The notes under the pieces: model-generated | What the model was told of the DNA's origin: nothing | The model's database searches: none | Seen by the model: only the letters and a program-made list of their open reading frames with translations | Source of the DNA: Glandiceps talaboti | Lineage: Eukaryota; Hemichordata; Enteropneusta; Spengelidae | Reading direction: 5' to 3' | Assembly: GCF_964340395.1 (NCBI RefSeq) | Contig: NC_135571.1 | Location: 8,897,953-8,946,452, forward strand | Length of the DNA stretch: 48,500 nucleotides | Translations under genes and position numbers: made by a program | Shown: positions 37,055 to 48,500 of the stretch, piece by piece | Layout of the letters: each line of letters starts with the position of its first letter | How positions within the stretch are numbered: position 1 is the first letter of the stretch

Positions 37055-39582
37055 ATGGATTCTAAAATCGGTGCGTGTTGGCGCTGTGGACAGCCAGGAA
37101 GAATAAAGTGTCCTGAATGTCAGTTCGCCCTCTACTGCAGGAAGACGTGTATGTACGATGATAAATTTAGACATAAGGTGTGTATTGTTAGATTTTAAAT
37201 GGAATAATCGAGATAGAAAAAGTATTTGTTGTTTGTAGTTCCTCAGGCTATCTAACTCACTTATTCCATTGTTCTGCTGTGAAATGTTGTGTAGCATGGT
37301 GTGGTGTATGGTGGTGGTGTGTGTGTGTGTGTGTGTGGGGGGGGGGGGTTGTACTGCATGTTACTGTATTGTATTGTATTGTATTGTGTTGTGTTGTGTT
37401 GTGTTGTGTTGTGTTGTGTCGTGTCGTGTCGTTTAGTATTGCATCGCATCGCATTGTATTGTATTGTATTTTACTTTATTTTACTGTTCTGTACTGTGTT
37501 GTACTGAACTGTAGTGCGCTGTGTTGTGTTGTGTTGTGTTGTGTTGTGTTGTGTTGTGTTGTGTTGTGTTGTGTTGTGTTGTGTTGTGTTGTGTTGTGTT
37601 GTGTTGTGTTGTGTTGTGTTGTGTTTTATTGTGTTGTGCTGTGCTGTGCTGTGCTGAACTGTACTGCACTGCAGTGCGCTATGCTGTGTTGTACTGTACC
37701 GTACTGCATGGACCATGGCATGGTATTGTAATTGCAATACATGTCTTCAAATGTAACTTTCTCCAGCTAAAACTCTCTTTTTTAAAATATATAATTAGTG
37801 TGTTCTTTTCATATTACTTTCTAGAATGAGTGTAAACATTCTGAGAAAAATAAGAAGTGTCATCACTGCCAGAAAATCACAAGTACAAGGCAATGTTCAG
37901 GTTGTCTATCTGTATGGTACTGTGGTCGTGAGTGTCAAGGAAAGAATTGGCCAAGTCATAAAATGCAATGTTTAAAGATCAAGAATGACATCATTACAGT
38001 AGCGAAGACATCACAAGGGAGTTTCTGGAGACATACTACGGAGAGTGGTCCTATCAAAGAAACAAATGTTTACTACTGGGGAAATACACCCGCCGTAGAC
38101 TTGTTAAACCTAGAACAAAATGAATGGAGCAGTGGGTATTACCCTGATAAGTTAGCTCTCTTGCTGGCTGGTGTTGGTGACTTAAGAAACGTCATTAAAA
38201 CAGGTGCATCCTTACCAATGCAGTTCAAAGGTCAAGTCGCATTTTACTTAAATGATTTTGAACCGCAGATTATGGCACGTAATGTGTTGTTTCTGTATAT
38301 GATGTGTACTTGTGATGACGTCCATGAGATGGCAGAAGCGTTGGTCCAAATATGGTATTCCTTGTGTCTGACGATTGACAATTGCGAGATAGTAGAGGAT
38401 CATCTCGAGGAATTATTAAAGATTGATCAAGATACCTTCCGAACAAGAACCAAGGGACAGTTAGTTATTTCGGCCAATCACTTCAAATCGCTAAAGCCGA
38501 TATGGTATGACTGGTCTAAGTTGTCTAAAGAGGGAGGACCGAGACACCATATACACAAACAACGTCACATGTGGATCCAGAAGAAACTTGGCATTGAAGA
38601 AGGTTGGTCAACATACTTCAATTGTGTTCCTCAGCAACACCGACAGTCTTTACTGGAATGGGCGAAAGACGGTATCCTCATGACTCCGTTGGATCCCCGG
38701 AAACCAGAAGCAGTTTTCCAGAATGTAACCTTGCTCGGTAGAAATCCAATGTTAGCAACACCTTTGGAAGGCGATGTCCGTCAGCTCACTCCAGGGTATA
38801 TAGGGTATGTAGACTACCCAAACTGGTTCAAGAGAGAGACCATGGTGTATACCATTTCACCGTACAGTTTTCCATTCAGTGGATGGGACTATGTTGAAGC
38901 TAAATCCTACTGCAATGTACCAACTGTACAAACAATGTTTGCCAACTATATCTCGCATGTTATTGAGGACTTCATTGGCAAGGTACAGAATGGTCAGTGT
39001 ATGTTCCATGCAATATTAGCTGATTGTTTTAAGTTGAATGCGAGTCTGAATCCGGACGAGATTACATTTGACCGTATTACGACATCTAACCTGGCAGACC
39101 ATTACTCCATTCCTGCGATTCTGGACTTCTTCAAACCTTTTGTGAAGAAATCAAATCCAAATTCTATGGTAATTACAGAATTGATGAACTGGTATGAAAT
39201 TGTTCGTGCTTCTGGGCTGAAACCTGCGGTTGAAATTAAAGAGAATTTCATGCTCGACTTAGCTAAAGAAACTGGGCGTCCAATTTTTGATATTAGTTTC
39301 AACGTACATGGAATCAAGGAGTACGACGATTACATGCCATCATTCCTGAGCTACCTGAGATCCGATTTCTACCTACATAAACAGAAAGACATCGGCAAGG
39401 AAGCGGGTCATAAAAATATTCCTAAAATCTCTGAAGTTCTTAACTATGATGGTTGGAAACTACGTGATTTCACTCGTGAACTCAATCGTGTGATTCCACA
39501 CAAATGGAGACGAAATATTCGACACGTGACACGTAACTATGGATACGAGAGAAATTTGGAGTGGACGATAGGTATAGCATAG
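37055..39582 (+). CDS. Tandem-MYND zinc finger / DUF4470 protein, copy 4
   Basis: Exons 37055-37177 and 37825-39582 join in phase 0 to give 626 residues. An acceptor (TTTCTTGAAG, ending 37044) precedes the ATG, implying a 5' UTR intron. MYND 1 is CWRCGQPGRIKCPEC...YCRKTC...HK|NEC. MYND 2 is CHHC...CSGC...WYCGREC...HKMQC. DUF4470 opens with YYWGNTPAVDLL at Y124 and continues with LLAGVGDLRNVIKTGASLP. FDRITTSNLADHYS lies at about residue 456, and the protein ends RNLEWTIGIA. The protein has neither a signal peptide nor a membrane segment, so it is likely cytosolic or nuclear. The N-terminal half is strongly alike at DNA level to copy 3, while the C-terminal half is much more diverged. Confidence 0.95.
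37309..37700. repeat. (GTGTT)n pentanucleotide region in the copy 4 intron
   Basis: GT and G runs, then GTATT/GTGTT/GTGTC units, with a long perfect GTGTT block at about 37520-37623, then GTGCT units. It fills most of the 647-bp intron between the two coding exons. Confidence 0.96.
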
Positions 39583-40971
<1,389 letters not shown>

Positions 40972-41028
40972 ATTGCGCTCTGCCACTGCGGTATAGAGCA
41001 CTGTCTTAGCAGATTGATACTCGCCGAG

Positions 41029-41475
<447 letters not shown>

Positions 41476-41946
41476 GTATTGATTTAGTGATTTTTGTGTG
41501 TAAATTATTGAGTTACAAACAAATATTGCTTATTGTTATTCACTGTTATATTAAAATTTGTCCCCAACTTTTTATTTTCCTCTGAGTCAGTTACGCGTTT
41601 ACCAGACAGTTATCGCAGTATAACTCATGATTATTCAGATTGCCATTCACGCAAAAGAATACATTTGAGTTTTAAGAATGCGACAGCTCCTTCTTCTTTT
41701 TGTTGTTGATTCTTTTATGTATTAATTGGTGATGATCACATTTGAAGGATTATGTGTGTTAGGATTTTAAAAAAATAAGTCTTACATGAAAGTCCCTGCC
41801 GAGTAATTCAAAATTGATCTTGAAAACTTAATTTCATCTTGGCAAACCAAAGACCGTAGGTATTACGTGGGGCAACCGAAGTTTTCAAGAAGCGGTTACT
41901 TGAAACGCCCTCAACGGTAAGTCACTCAATCTCGTCTTGTCTCAAA

Positions 41947-41958
41947 CCTCGCGAGATT
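41947..41958 (+). promoter_or_regulatory. CTCGCGAGA-type promoter element
   Basis: CCTCGCGAGATT lies 25-36 bp upstream of the DEPDC7-like ATG. The TCTCGCGAGA motif is common in TATA-less animal promoters. No TATA box is seen. Confidence 0.35.
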
Positions 41959-41982
41959 CATAATTGGTACGAAATTCGAAAA

Positions 41983-44900
41983 ATGGCGACGTTGATGGGA
42001 GCACAGCCTTTGCGAGAAAGAGCAACAAAGCTGAACGATTTCAACGGCAGGAAAGGTAAGATTCAGAGTATGCACTTTCCATATCACACCATTTACCCTT
42101 CTGCATTCTCAAAATGGTTATCTTAAGTCGGTCATAGTTACATTCTCGTTCACAGAAAAAGTTTAGATGCGACTTGTTCCATGTACACTCCAGTATCGTT
42201 GTCCCCACTGGGTCGCGGAACCGCGGAACTCGTCAACTATCAAATTTCTGTTCGCAGTATTTATCTTCGACATATAATTGTTTTGGCCGTTGAACATTTC
42301 ACGAATAAAGAGGAAAAGTCAGTGCTTCTTTCTGCTCTAAAATGAGGCAGGTCACTTAAGTGTAGATTTGATGGTCAGACTTTTGAGAATGTGGTAAGCT
42401 ACCGTCTCGTTGTCGTAACAGTAACATTGTATGTAAATTATTCGTCGCTCTCGCTAAGCAGTAACAACGCTAGCGCCACTAAAATCACATCATGCTGTTA
42501 ATACACAAACGTATTTCTTTCGTCAGAAGCATTACAGAAATGAATTTAATAAGTGTTGACGTTGACCCCACTACAAAACTTGCCGTAAAACATTGTTTAT
42601 TGTACTTGACAGAGTTGGCCTATTCATGGATGTACATCCAATGATCCATGGCCTAATTGATTTTGGAGATAATTGAATTGTGCAATGGTAAAACATAATT
42701 AGAAATGTTTTAATTAGAAGATAAACGAACCACCAAAATATTACCATTTACAAAACGTTTAGTAGTTGTAAACGGTTGAACCCATAAAACCAATGAACCG
42801 AGTCGCTCAGGGTATTAGTATTACTCGGTTACTTTGCCGTGACTCACATGTCACATGAATGTAACAAAGGGAACCAAGATAATGACCTTGAACTCTACAG
42901 AATTGAGACAGAAACTGAAAGAAGCTGTTGTAGATCTGTTGGTGAAGAAAACAAACATTTACTGACAATACTGTTTCATAGTTTGAAGGGCAGTACATGT
43001 AGTTACATTTAGTAAAATCCAACACATCCAAGGAAGTTGTCTTACTGGGGTTTGTCACTGAAATGGTGCCACACCATGTGGTATAATTCTATCATGCAAA
43101 CTTGATCATTTTCTTCCTTCTTTTGCCAGGGTCTCCAAAAATTGCAAAAATACTGTATTTGTTGTGACTTTGCTCTGTTATGGTGGCCCTAGTAAACTCT
43201 TGAAGTGTCTAATTAAAGTGTACAAATATATATAATAATAATAATAATAATTTATTCTCAAATTAATGATAATAATACATAGCAGTTTTTTTTATATACA
43301 TTGTACTGTAGAGAAAAAGACTGAAAAATAGTTGGTCAAGCAACTAATCGAGTTCAGCCTCATTACAATATTTATATTATTTTTTTTTACAAAATCAATT
43401 ATTTGACGTGTTCCTATTTTAAATATGTATTGTCATATTCAGTGATTTACTAAGAATCCTAGGTTGTAACATAGATTTTAGAGAAAGTTATTTAGATTAT
43501 AGTTGTGTGTGTGTTTCCGTTTTATTTGTCAAGTTTTAAAATTTGATGAGTGAATCTGTTTGACTTCAGGTCCATTCCGATTTACACAACTATGGAATGA
43601 CATCATAGAACACTTGAAAGACAATGTAGAAGTAAGAAAGAGAAGACAGATGATGAAAACACATGAGAATTGTTTTACTGGTACTGAGGCTGTAGATTCT
43701 CTGATTGCATTCTTACTGAGGGTTAGTCATATACTAGGATGTGATATCACAAGAGAGAAAGCAATCAAACTGGCACAGGTAAGATCATTTTCCAGATATT
43801 TAAAGTGTTTTCCCTCTGAGGTCAACTTTTGAGTAGTTTGGTAAGCAACAATAACATGTATATGTTACAGTGTAAACTAAATGACATACTAGGATGTGAT
43901 ATCATGTGGGATAACGCAATCAAACTAGCACAGGTAAGGATGTCTGATTTTTTCCTTTAGATATTTCAAATTGAATTATTTTCTCTCTGATGTCAACTTT
44001 TTAGTAGTTTGGTACAAAATGTGTGTAATTTTTATCATAAAAAGGGGCTAAGTTTTCGTAGATTTAACTCTGCAAATTCTTCCCAGTCAACTATCAGTGT
44101 GTTTGGTTCGAAAAAAAATACTGAAATTTAAAAACAAACATTTTTATTAATTGATAGTGAACTCTGTTCACTCAATGTATTGTTTCTAACTACTGGTATC
44201 TTATCTAAGTGGCTAAAACTTTTAAACACTTCAAAGACAATTACAGGGACAATTTTTCTGCCTAACTTTTACTTTGTATATATCTGGGGTATTTTCACAA
44301 TCTGTTTGTATATTTAGATCCTTTACTAACTTTTAATGTATTTCAGAGTGGAAATTTTTAATCCACTCAGTGGATTGAAAATTTTGTGTGTGATTGATGA
44401 ATTTATGTACGAGGGCCTCAATGGAAAGAAACCAAGCCTTTAAACATTTTGTGTTGTTTGTAATGCTATTGAGTTTTACCCTGAAGAAAGATATTTGACA
44501 ATGATGATAACTGTTTTGTAATCTTTTGTTACTGTACATATTACAGGCATTAATGGAAAGTCACGTGTTTGAATGTGTGACATGCAGTCATGGTCAAACT
44601 AAGAAGACTATCTTTGAAGACAGCAATAGTTGTCTATATAGGTAGGTTACATTGTTCTCTACCACTGAATTATCTAGTATATTATGATGTATGAATGCAC
44701 CCATAGACCCTACATGAAATGATGCACCATGCATATGAAATTAATGTGTGTGAATCCTTGACACCATGTATCTGAAATTAATGTGTGAATCCCTGACACC
44801 ATAAATGTGTATTTAATATGCATAGATCTAGGTCATTGACACTGCATGTGGCAATGCATTGTATCCACTGGTTATTTAAAAATCACTGGTGTCAATGAAT

Positions 44901-47900
44901 ATAAGTGTGCTTTTATTTCCAAATGTATTTGACAGCCTTCTTTCTTACTTTGTAAATTCAAAGACCCTCACTGTTTTGTAACACCATGAGGGCAGACTGT
45001 TAATAAAAGTTAAAATATTAATGACAGCAACAATAACAACAAAGAAAGTTCAAGTTCAACAAACAAGTCAGCTTGGTAGATCAATGAATGGCAAAGATTA
45101 TACAAGTTAGTATTTCAACTTTGTAAAGACCACTGAAAATTCAATCTGTTTTGGTCAATGATCCTCATCAAAATGGAAAACTTCATAGTATTAGTATTTG
45201 TTATAGCTGAAAGGGATATAGATAAGGTCAAATAAAAAAAAAATGCTTGGTTCTGATAACGCCAAATTTCAAAATTGAGTGTGTAGGTAAGATTTTTATT
45301 CATAATTTTTTTTTATAACTCTTCTTTGGTCTGGTTCAGGGTATGTTTTTTTGTTGTTTATCTAGAGCCCTTCCATATGGTCTTTGCATTATGGGTTACA
45401 CAAGGCAATGACACCTTCAAATCTCACTTTCACTGTGCAATTTTTTGGGGATTTTTTGTTATTTTTTTCGAATTACCTAAAAATAGTTCAGGTGGGAAGT
45501 AAAAAAAACAAGGTTGGGTTGGGTTATCGGAACCAAACAATTGCTTTTTTTACCCAAGGGCAATTCAGTCATACTAATAGTAATAATTTGTTTTTTTTCT
45601 TCAGATTTTGTGATGACACAAGTCGTGTGACTCCAAGAAAAGAGTCCAAAAGTCCAAAAACAAGAAGGCGACGAAGAAGTAGTTTTGGACTTACAAAACA
45701 TAAACAAGCAGTCAGGTATGTGATCAAGTGCATTGTGTTGGTATGTTTCTGGGTACATGTACCATGCACCCTGTAGTCTTCACTTCCAAAATTGGTCCAC
45801 CAGGGACTATAACTGGAAGGTTATGATGAGAGTGGTGGTGGGTATTTAGATTTCTTATGTGGATTTTGAATGTCTCACAAGATTGAATGTTAACACTACT
45901 TTGTGGTTACCTGTTAAATCAAGTCCACCCATTGTTAATTTCAAGCTCTGATTAGGACATTCACTTATTTCTATGTTCCTCATGACCCAACCAACCTTGT
46001 ATCTTTTTCAGTCTGGCAATATGATAAAAAATGACACCCTCAGTTGCTGTTGCACTTTGCCTATACCTGAACCCCCATGTCGTATGAGTTTCAGTGTGGA
46101 TACTCAAGGTATTGCCACTCATGCTTGCAGCTCTTTCTTTTGCACTTTCACTCTCTACACTCATGAAAATACGGCCACAGAGAACATGGGTTTAATCAAT
46201 CTGCAAGCCTGAGTGGAAATATCCTTGAGTAAATGTAAATAGTTGGAGTATGTTCCAGAAAATGTGACTTTCAATATCTATTTGTTGATTACAGGGCAGC
46301 TCTGAATGGCTCTCCTGATATCAATCGTGTTATCAGTAATCCTAATCCTTTCAGTCCATATGGAGAATTATTTCATCGAATCTTACATGGCAGTGAACGT
46401 AGAACTCAATCCTCTACTCCTTGTGGTACACCACGCGGTAGTCCTAGAGTCATCATGAAACAGTTAGCACCAACAGGTAGGCTATACTCAATACTCAAAA
46501 TTCAACATGTATGTGTAGTGAACGTAAAAGTCATTCTAGTACTCCTTGCGATACACCAAATGGTAGTCCTAGGGTCATCACAAAACAGTTAGCACCAGCA
46601 GGTAGGTTATATTCAATACTCAAACTTCCACATGTACAGTTAACATAGAACTCAATCTTGTACTCCTTGCGGTACACCAAACAGTGAACATAGAACTCAA
46701 TCTTGTACTCCTTGCGGTACACCAAACAGTTAACATAGAACTCAATCTTGTACTCCTTGCGGTACACCAAACAGTTAACATAGAACTCAATCTTGTACTC
46801 CTTGCGGTACACCAAACAGTGAACATAGAACTCAATCTTGTACTCCTTGCGGTACACCAAACAGTTAACATAGAACTCAATCTTGTACTCCTTGCGGTAC
46901 ACCAAACAGTTAACATAGAACTCAATCTTGTACTCCTTGCGGTACACCAAACAGTTAACATAGAACTCAATCTTGTACTCCTTGCGGTACACCAAACAGT
47001 TAACATAGAACTCAATCTTGTACTCCTTGCGGTACACCAAACAGTGAACATAGAACTCAATCTTGTACTCCTTGCGGTACACCAAACAGTGAACATAGAA
47101 CTCAATCTTGTACTCCTTGCGGTACACCAAACAGTGAACATAGAACTCAATCTTGTACTCCTTGCGGTACACCAAACAGTGAACATAGAACTCAATCTTG
47201 TACTCCTTGCGGTACACCAAATGGTAGTCCTAGGGTCATTGTGAAACAATTAGCACCAGCAGGTAATTTATATTCAATACTCAAAATTCCACATTTATAT
47301 GTAGTGAACATAGAAGTCATTCTAGTACTCTTTCTGGTACACCTTGTGATACTCCTACAGTCATCAGCAGGTATACCTTTACTATTTATGTGTAAGCTTT
47401 CTTTTGAGACCTTGTCTTTGACCTTCAGGGTCAATTTAATATCGACATCAAGCTATTTGCTGCATATCACAGACACTTTTTAGTATTTATTTGTTGTCAC
47501 TAGTTTCTTCTCACCATTTAGTCACTCAGAGACATAGAAAAATATCGGGGAATTGCCCCGAATACCCACACTGGAACTCATGTGGCATGGGGTTCTGTTA
47601 TTATTACATATCTGGTTATCTGAAACAACAAATTGCTGTAAAATTGTACCATGTGATCGTACACTTTTGTGTACAACTAATAGCGTTCTCATTTGTATAT
47701 CATTTGCATATAGTTATGCAATAATGTTTTCGGTTTTGAACGGCAATGCAAATACCACAAGTATGTACATGCAGCAGTGCAATTTATCTCTTATACGTAT
47801 GTAATATTTTTTATTTCTTCATCAGATATTAACCTAATCTGGAAAGAAATAGCCCTGGAAAGGTTACTACATATCGTTGACCTACCCTTTCTAGACCATG

Positions 47901-48015
47901 TATTACAACTGATGTTAGTTGACACCAAGACTACGAAGGATGATGGACAGAATGTCGTTATTTCAAATGCATTTGCCAGAGGTGATAGTCCATTTATGAA
48001 AAGGAGTTTAGTAAG
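41983..48015 (+). CDS. DEPDC7: DEP domain-containing protein 7-like, 3' partial
   Basis: Six exons agree in phase: 41983-42055, 43570-43778, 44547-44641, 45605-45715, 46295-46476, 47826-48015. They give 286 residues, and the gene continues beyond the window. The ATG (AAAATGGCG) starts a short leader (MATLMGAQPLRERATKLNDF). The DEP domain spans about residues 26-127: FRFTQLWNDIIEHL, VEVRKRRQMMKTHENCFTG, EAVDSLIAFLL, KLAQALMESHVFE, FEDSNSCLYRF. Exon 4 is very basic (SPKTRRRRRSS). Exon 5 is rich in Ser, Thr and Pro (RTQSSTPCGTP). Exon 6 has INLIWKEIALERLLHIVDLPFLD, which matches the linker after the DEP domain in DEPDC7. DEP domains typically mediate membrane or G-protein-pathway contacts; DEPDC7's role is poorly defined. 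Assignment to DEPDC7 is from family memory and fits better than DEPDC1. Confidence 0.9.
43871..43933 (+). CDS. Possible 21-codon duplicated mini-exon of the DEPDC7-like gene
   Basis: An acceptor-like TATGTTACAG precedes, and GTAAGG follows, an open 63-nt segment reading CKLNDILGCDIMWDNAIKLAQ. It copies the tail of exon 2 (ILGCDITREKAIKLAQ), and the downstream intron is copied as well. It is phase 0 on both sides, so inclusion would add 21 residues in frame within the DEP domain. It could equally be a non-functional remnant. Confidence 0.4.
46517..46601 (+). pseudogene. Second copy of the 3' part of DEPDC7-like exon 5
   Basis: It reads SERKSHSSTPCDTPNGSPRV...QLAPA in the exon frame and ends at CAG|GTAGGT, as the parental exon does. 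No acceptor in a compatible phase is seen, so it is probably not used. Confidence 0.6.
46637..47221 (+). repeat. 45-bp minisatellite, exactly 13 units, derived from exon 5
   Basis: The units CAG(T)(G/T)AACATAGAACTC... match the exon 5 segment encoding SERRTQSSTPCGTPR. Units differ mainly at one position, GTGAAC or GTTAAC, in the order T G T T G T T T T G G G G. The T form gives a stop (TAA) in the exon frame. Because 45 is divisible by 3, other frames stay open across the whole array on both strands; I regard those as artefacts. Confidence 0.96.
47222..47370 (+). pseudogene. Third and fourth copies of the exon 5 tail
   Basis: The array is followed by GGTAGTCCTAGGGTCATTGT...GCACCAGCAG|GTAATT (to 47262), then another diverged copy (47303-47370) ending CAG|GTATAC. 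They show that the exon tail, with its donor, was duplicated before or during array expansion. Confidence 0.65.
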
Positions 48016-48217
48016 GTATGATTGGTGTTTTTCTTGTTTTGTGATAATCTTGATTTTCTATATTAGGTAAATTTTAATGCATTTAGGAGGGCCAGAGGAG
48101 AAATATATGAAAATACATGTAGCAGTGTTTTTTGCTAAGGTTTGGGAACCCCGGTAACAGAGGAGGGCAATCTGGTACAATTTGCAAATCTTTCCAGACC
48201 ACATAGCATAATTTTGG

Positions 48218-48470
48218 TGGGGAACCCTGGTGAAATGACAGGAGAACTCATGTAGATTTTACCGACTTACCCCCCTTAATGAAAACACTATCAAACCCCG
48301 GTAAAATGACAATGACTGGGGAGCTCGGATTGATTTGACCTACTTACTACCCTTAACAAAAACACTAGTATGGAACCCAAGTAAAATGACAGGGGAACCT
48401 GGTAGATTTTACCTACTTACCACCCTTAACAAAAACACTGGTATGGAACCATAGTAAAATGATTTTCCAT
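48218..48470 (+). repeat. Diverged ~72-bp tandem repeat, about 3.3 units
   Basis: The blocks GTAAAATGACAGGGGAACC, TAGATTTTACCTACTTACC and CCCTTAACAAAAACACT recur at a spacing of about 70-75 bp in the last intron seen of the DEPDC7-like gene. A (CAAT)n run begins at about 48482 and reaches the window end. Confidence 0.85.
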
Positions 48471-48500
48471 CTTTCCATGTTTCAATCAATCAATCAATCA

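Noticed and set aside
46531-47249. Frames of 186-229 codons across the 45-bp array, three of them in parallel
   Set aside because: A unit length divisible by three keeps any open frame open. The sequence derives from an exon in yet another frame that is broken by TAA in seven units.

Overview
The window looks like nuclear DNA of an invertebrate animal. Genes are split by GT-AG introns, the protein families are metazoan (a TRADD-like N-terminal domain, NHL repeats, a DEPDC7-like DEP protein, a core-2/I-branching glycosyltransferase), and the non-coding DNA is AT-rich and crowded with microsatellites, minisatellites and small inverted-repeat elements. The content would suit a hemichordate, lancelet, echinoderm or lophotrochozoan, but the sequence alone does not let me name the taxon. 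All the genes I can support lie on the + strand.

Layout. (1) 508-5303: a 5'-incomplete, six-exon gene encoding an acidic Ser-rich segment, a TRADD-like N-terminal domain, a coiled coil and a C-terminal NHL propeller. Every intron is in phase 1. (2) 5630-6123: a decayed C-terminal piece of a MYND-DUF4470 gene. (3) 7748-10358, 21810-25512, 30075-32537 and 37055-39582: four head-to-tail paralogues encoding two MYND zinc fingers followed by DUF4470 and a conserved C-terminal domain. Each has a 41-codon first coding exon and a large second exon joined by a phase-0 intron. The second copy has its first coding exon broken by a 1.55-kb Harbinger-like insertion and a small deletion. (4) 11019-13164: a 31/32-bp minisatellite of about 67 units. 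(5) 14200-15760: diverged ~370-bp tandem repeats. (6) 17206-18753: an intronless GT14 (GCNT-type) type II membrane glycosyltransferase lying inside the MYND-DUF4470 cluster. (7) 35019-35241: a foldback element with a 9-bp target duplication. (8) 40781-41475: AT arrays around a perfect 52-bp palindrome, then mixed tetranucleotide arrays. (9) 41983 to at least 48015: a DEPDC7-like gene, 3' incomplete, with a duplicated mini-exon and an intronic 45-bp minisatellite copied from its own exon.

How the genes relate. The main theme is local duplication of tandem-MYND/DUF4470 genes. The copies show stages of duplication: intact genes, a gene-conversion tract between the last two, a MITE inherited by two copies before they separated, a transposon-disrupted copy that still keeps a long reading frame, and a fossil fragment. 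No function is known to me for this exact architecture. DUF4470 is shared with the dynein assembly factor DNAAF3, and MYND fingers are usually protein-binding. The TRADD-N/NHL gene next door may be an adaptor in death or innate signalling, but that is inference.
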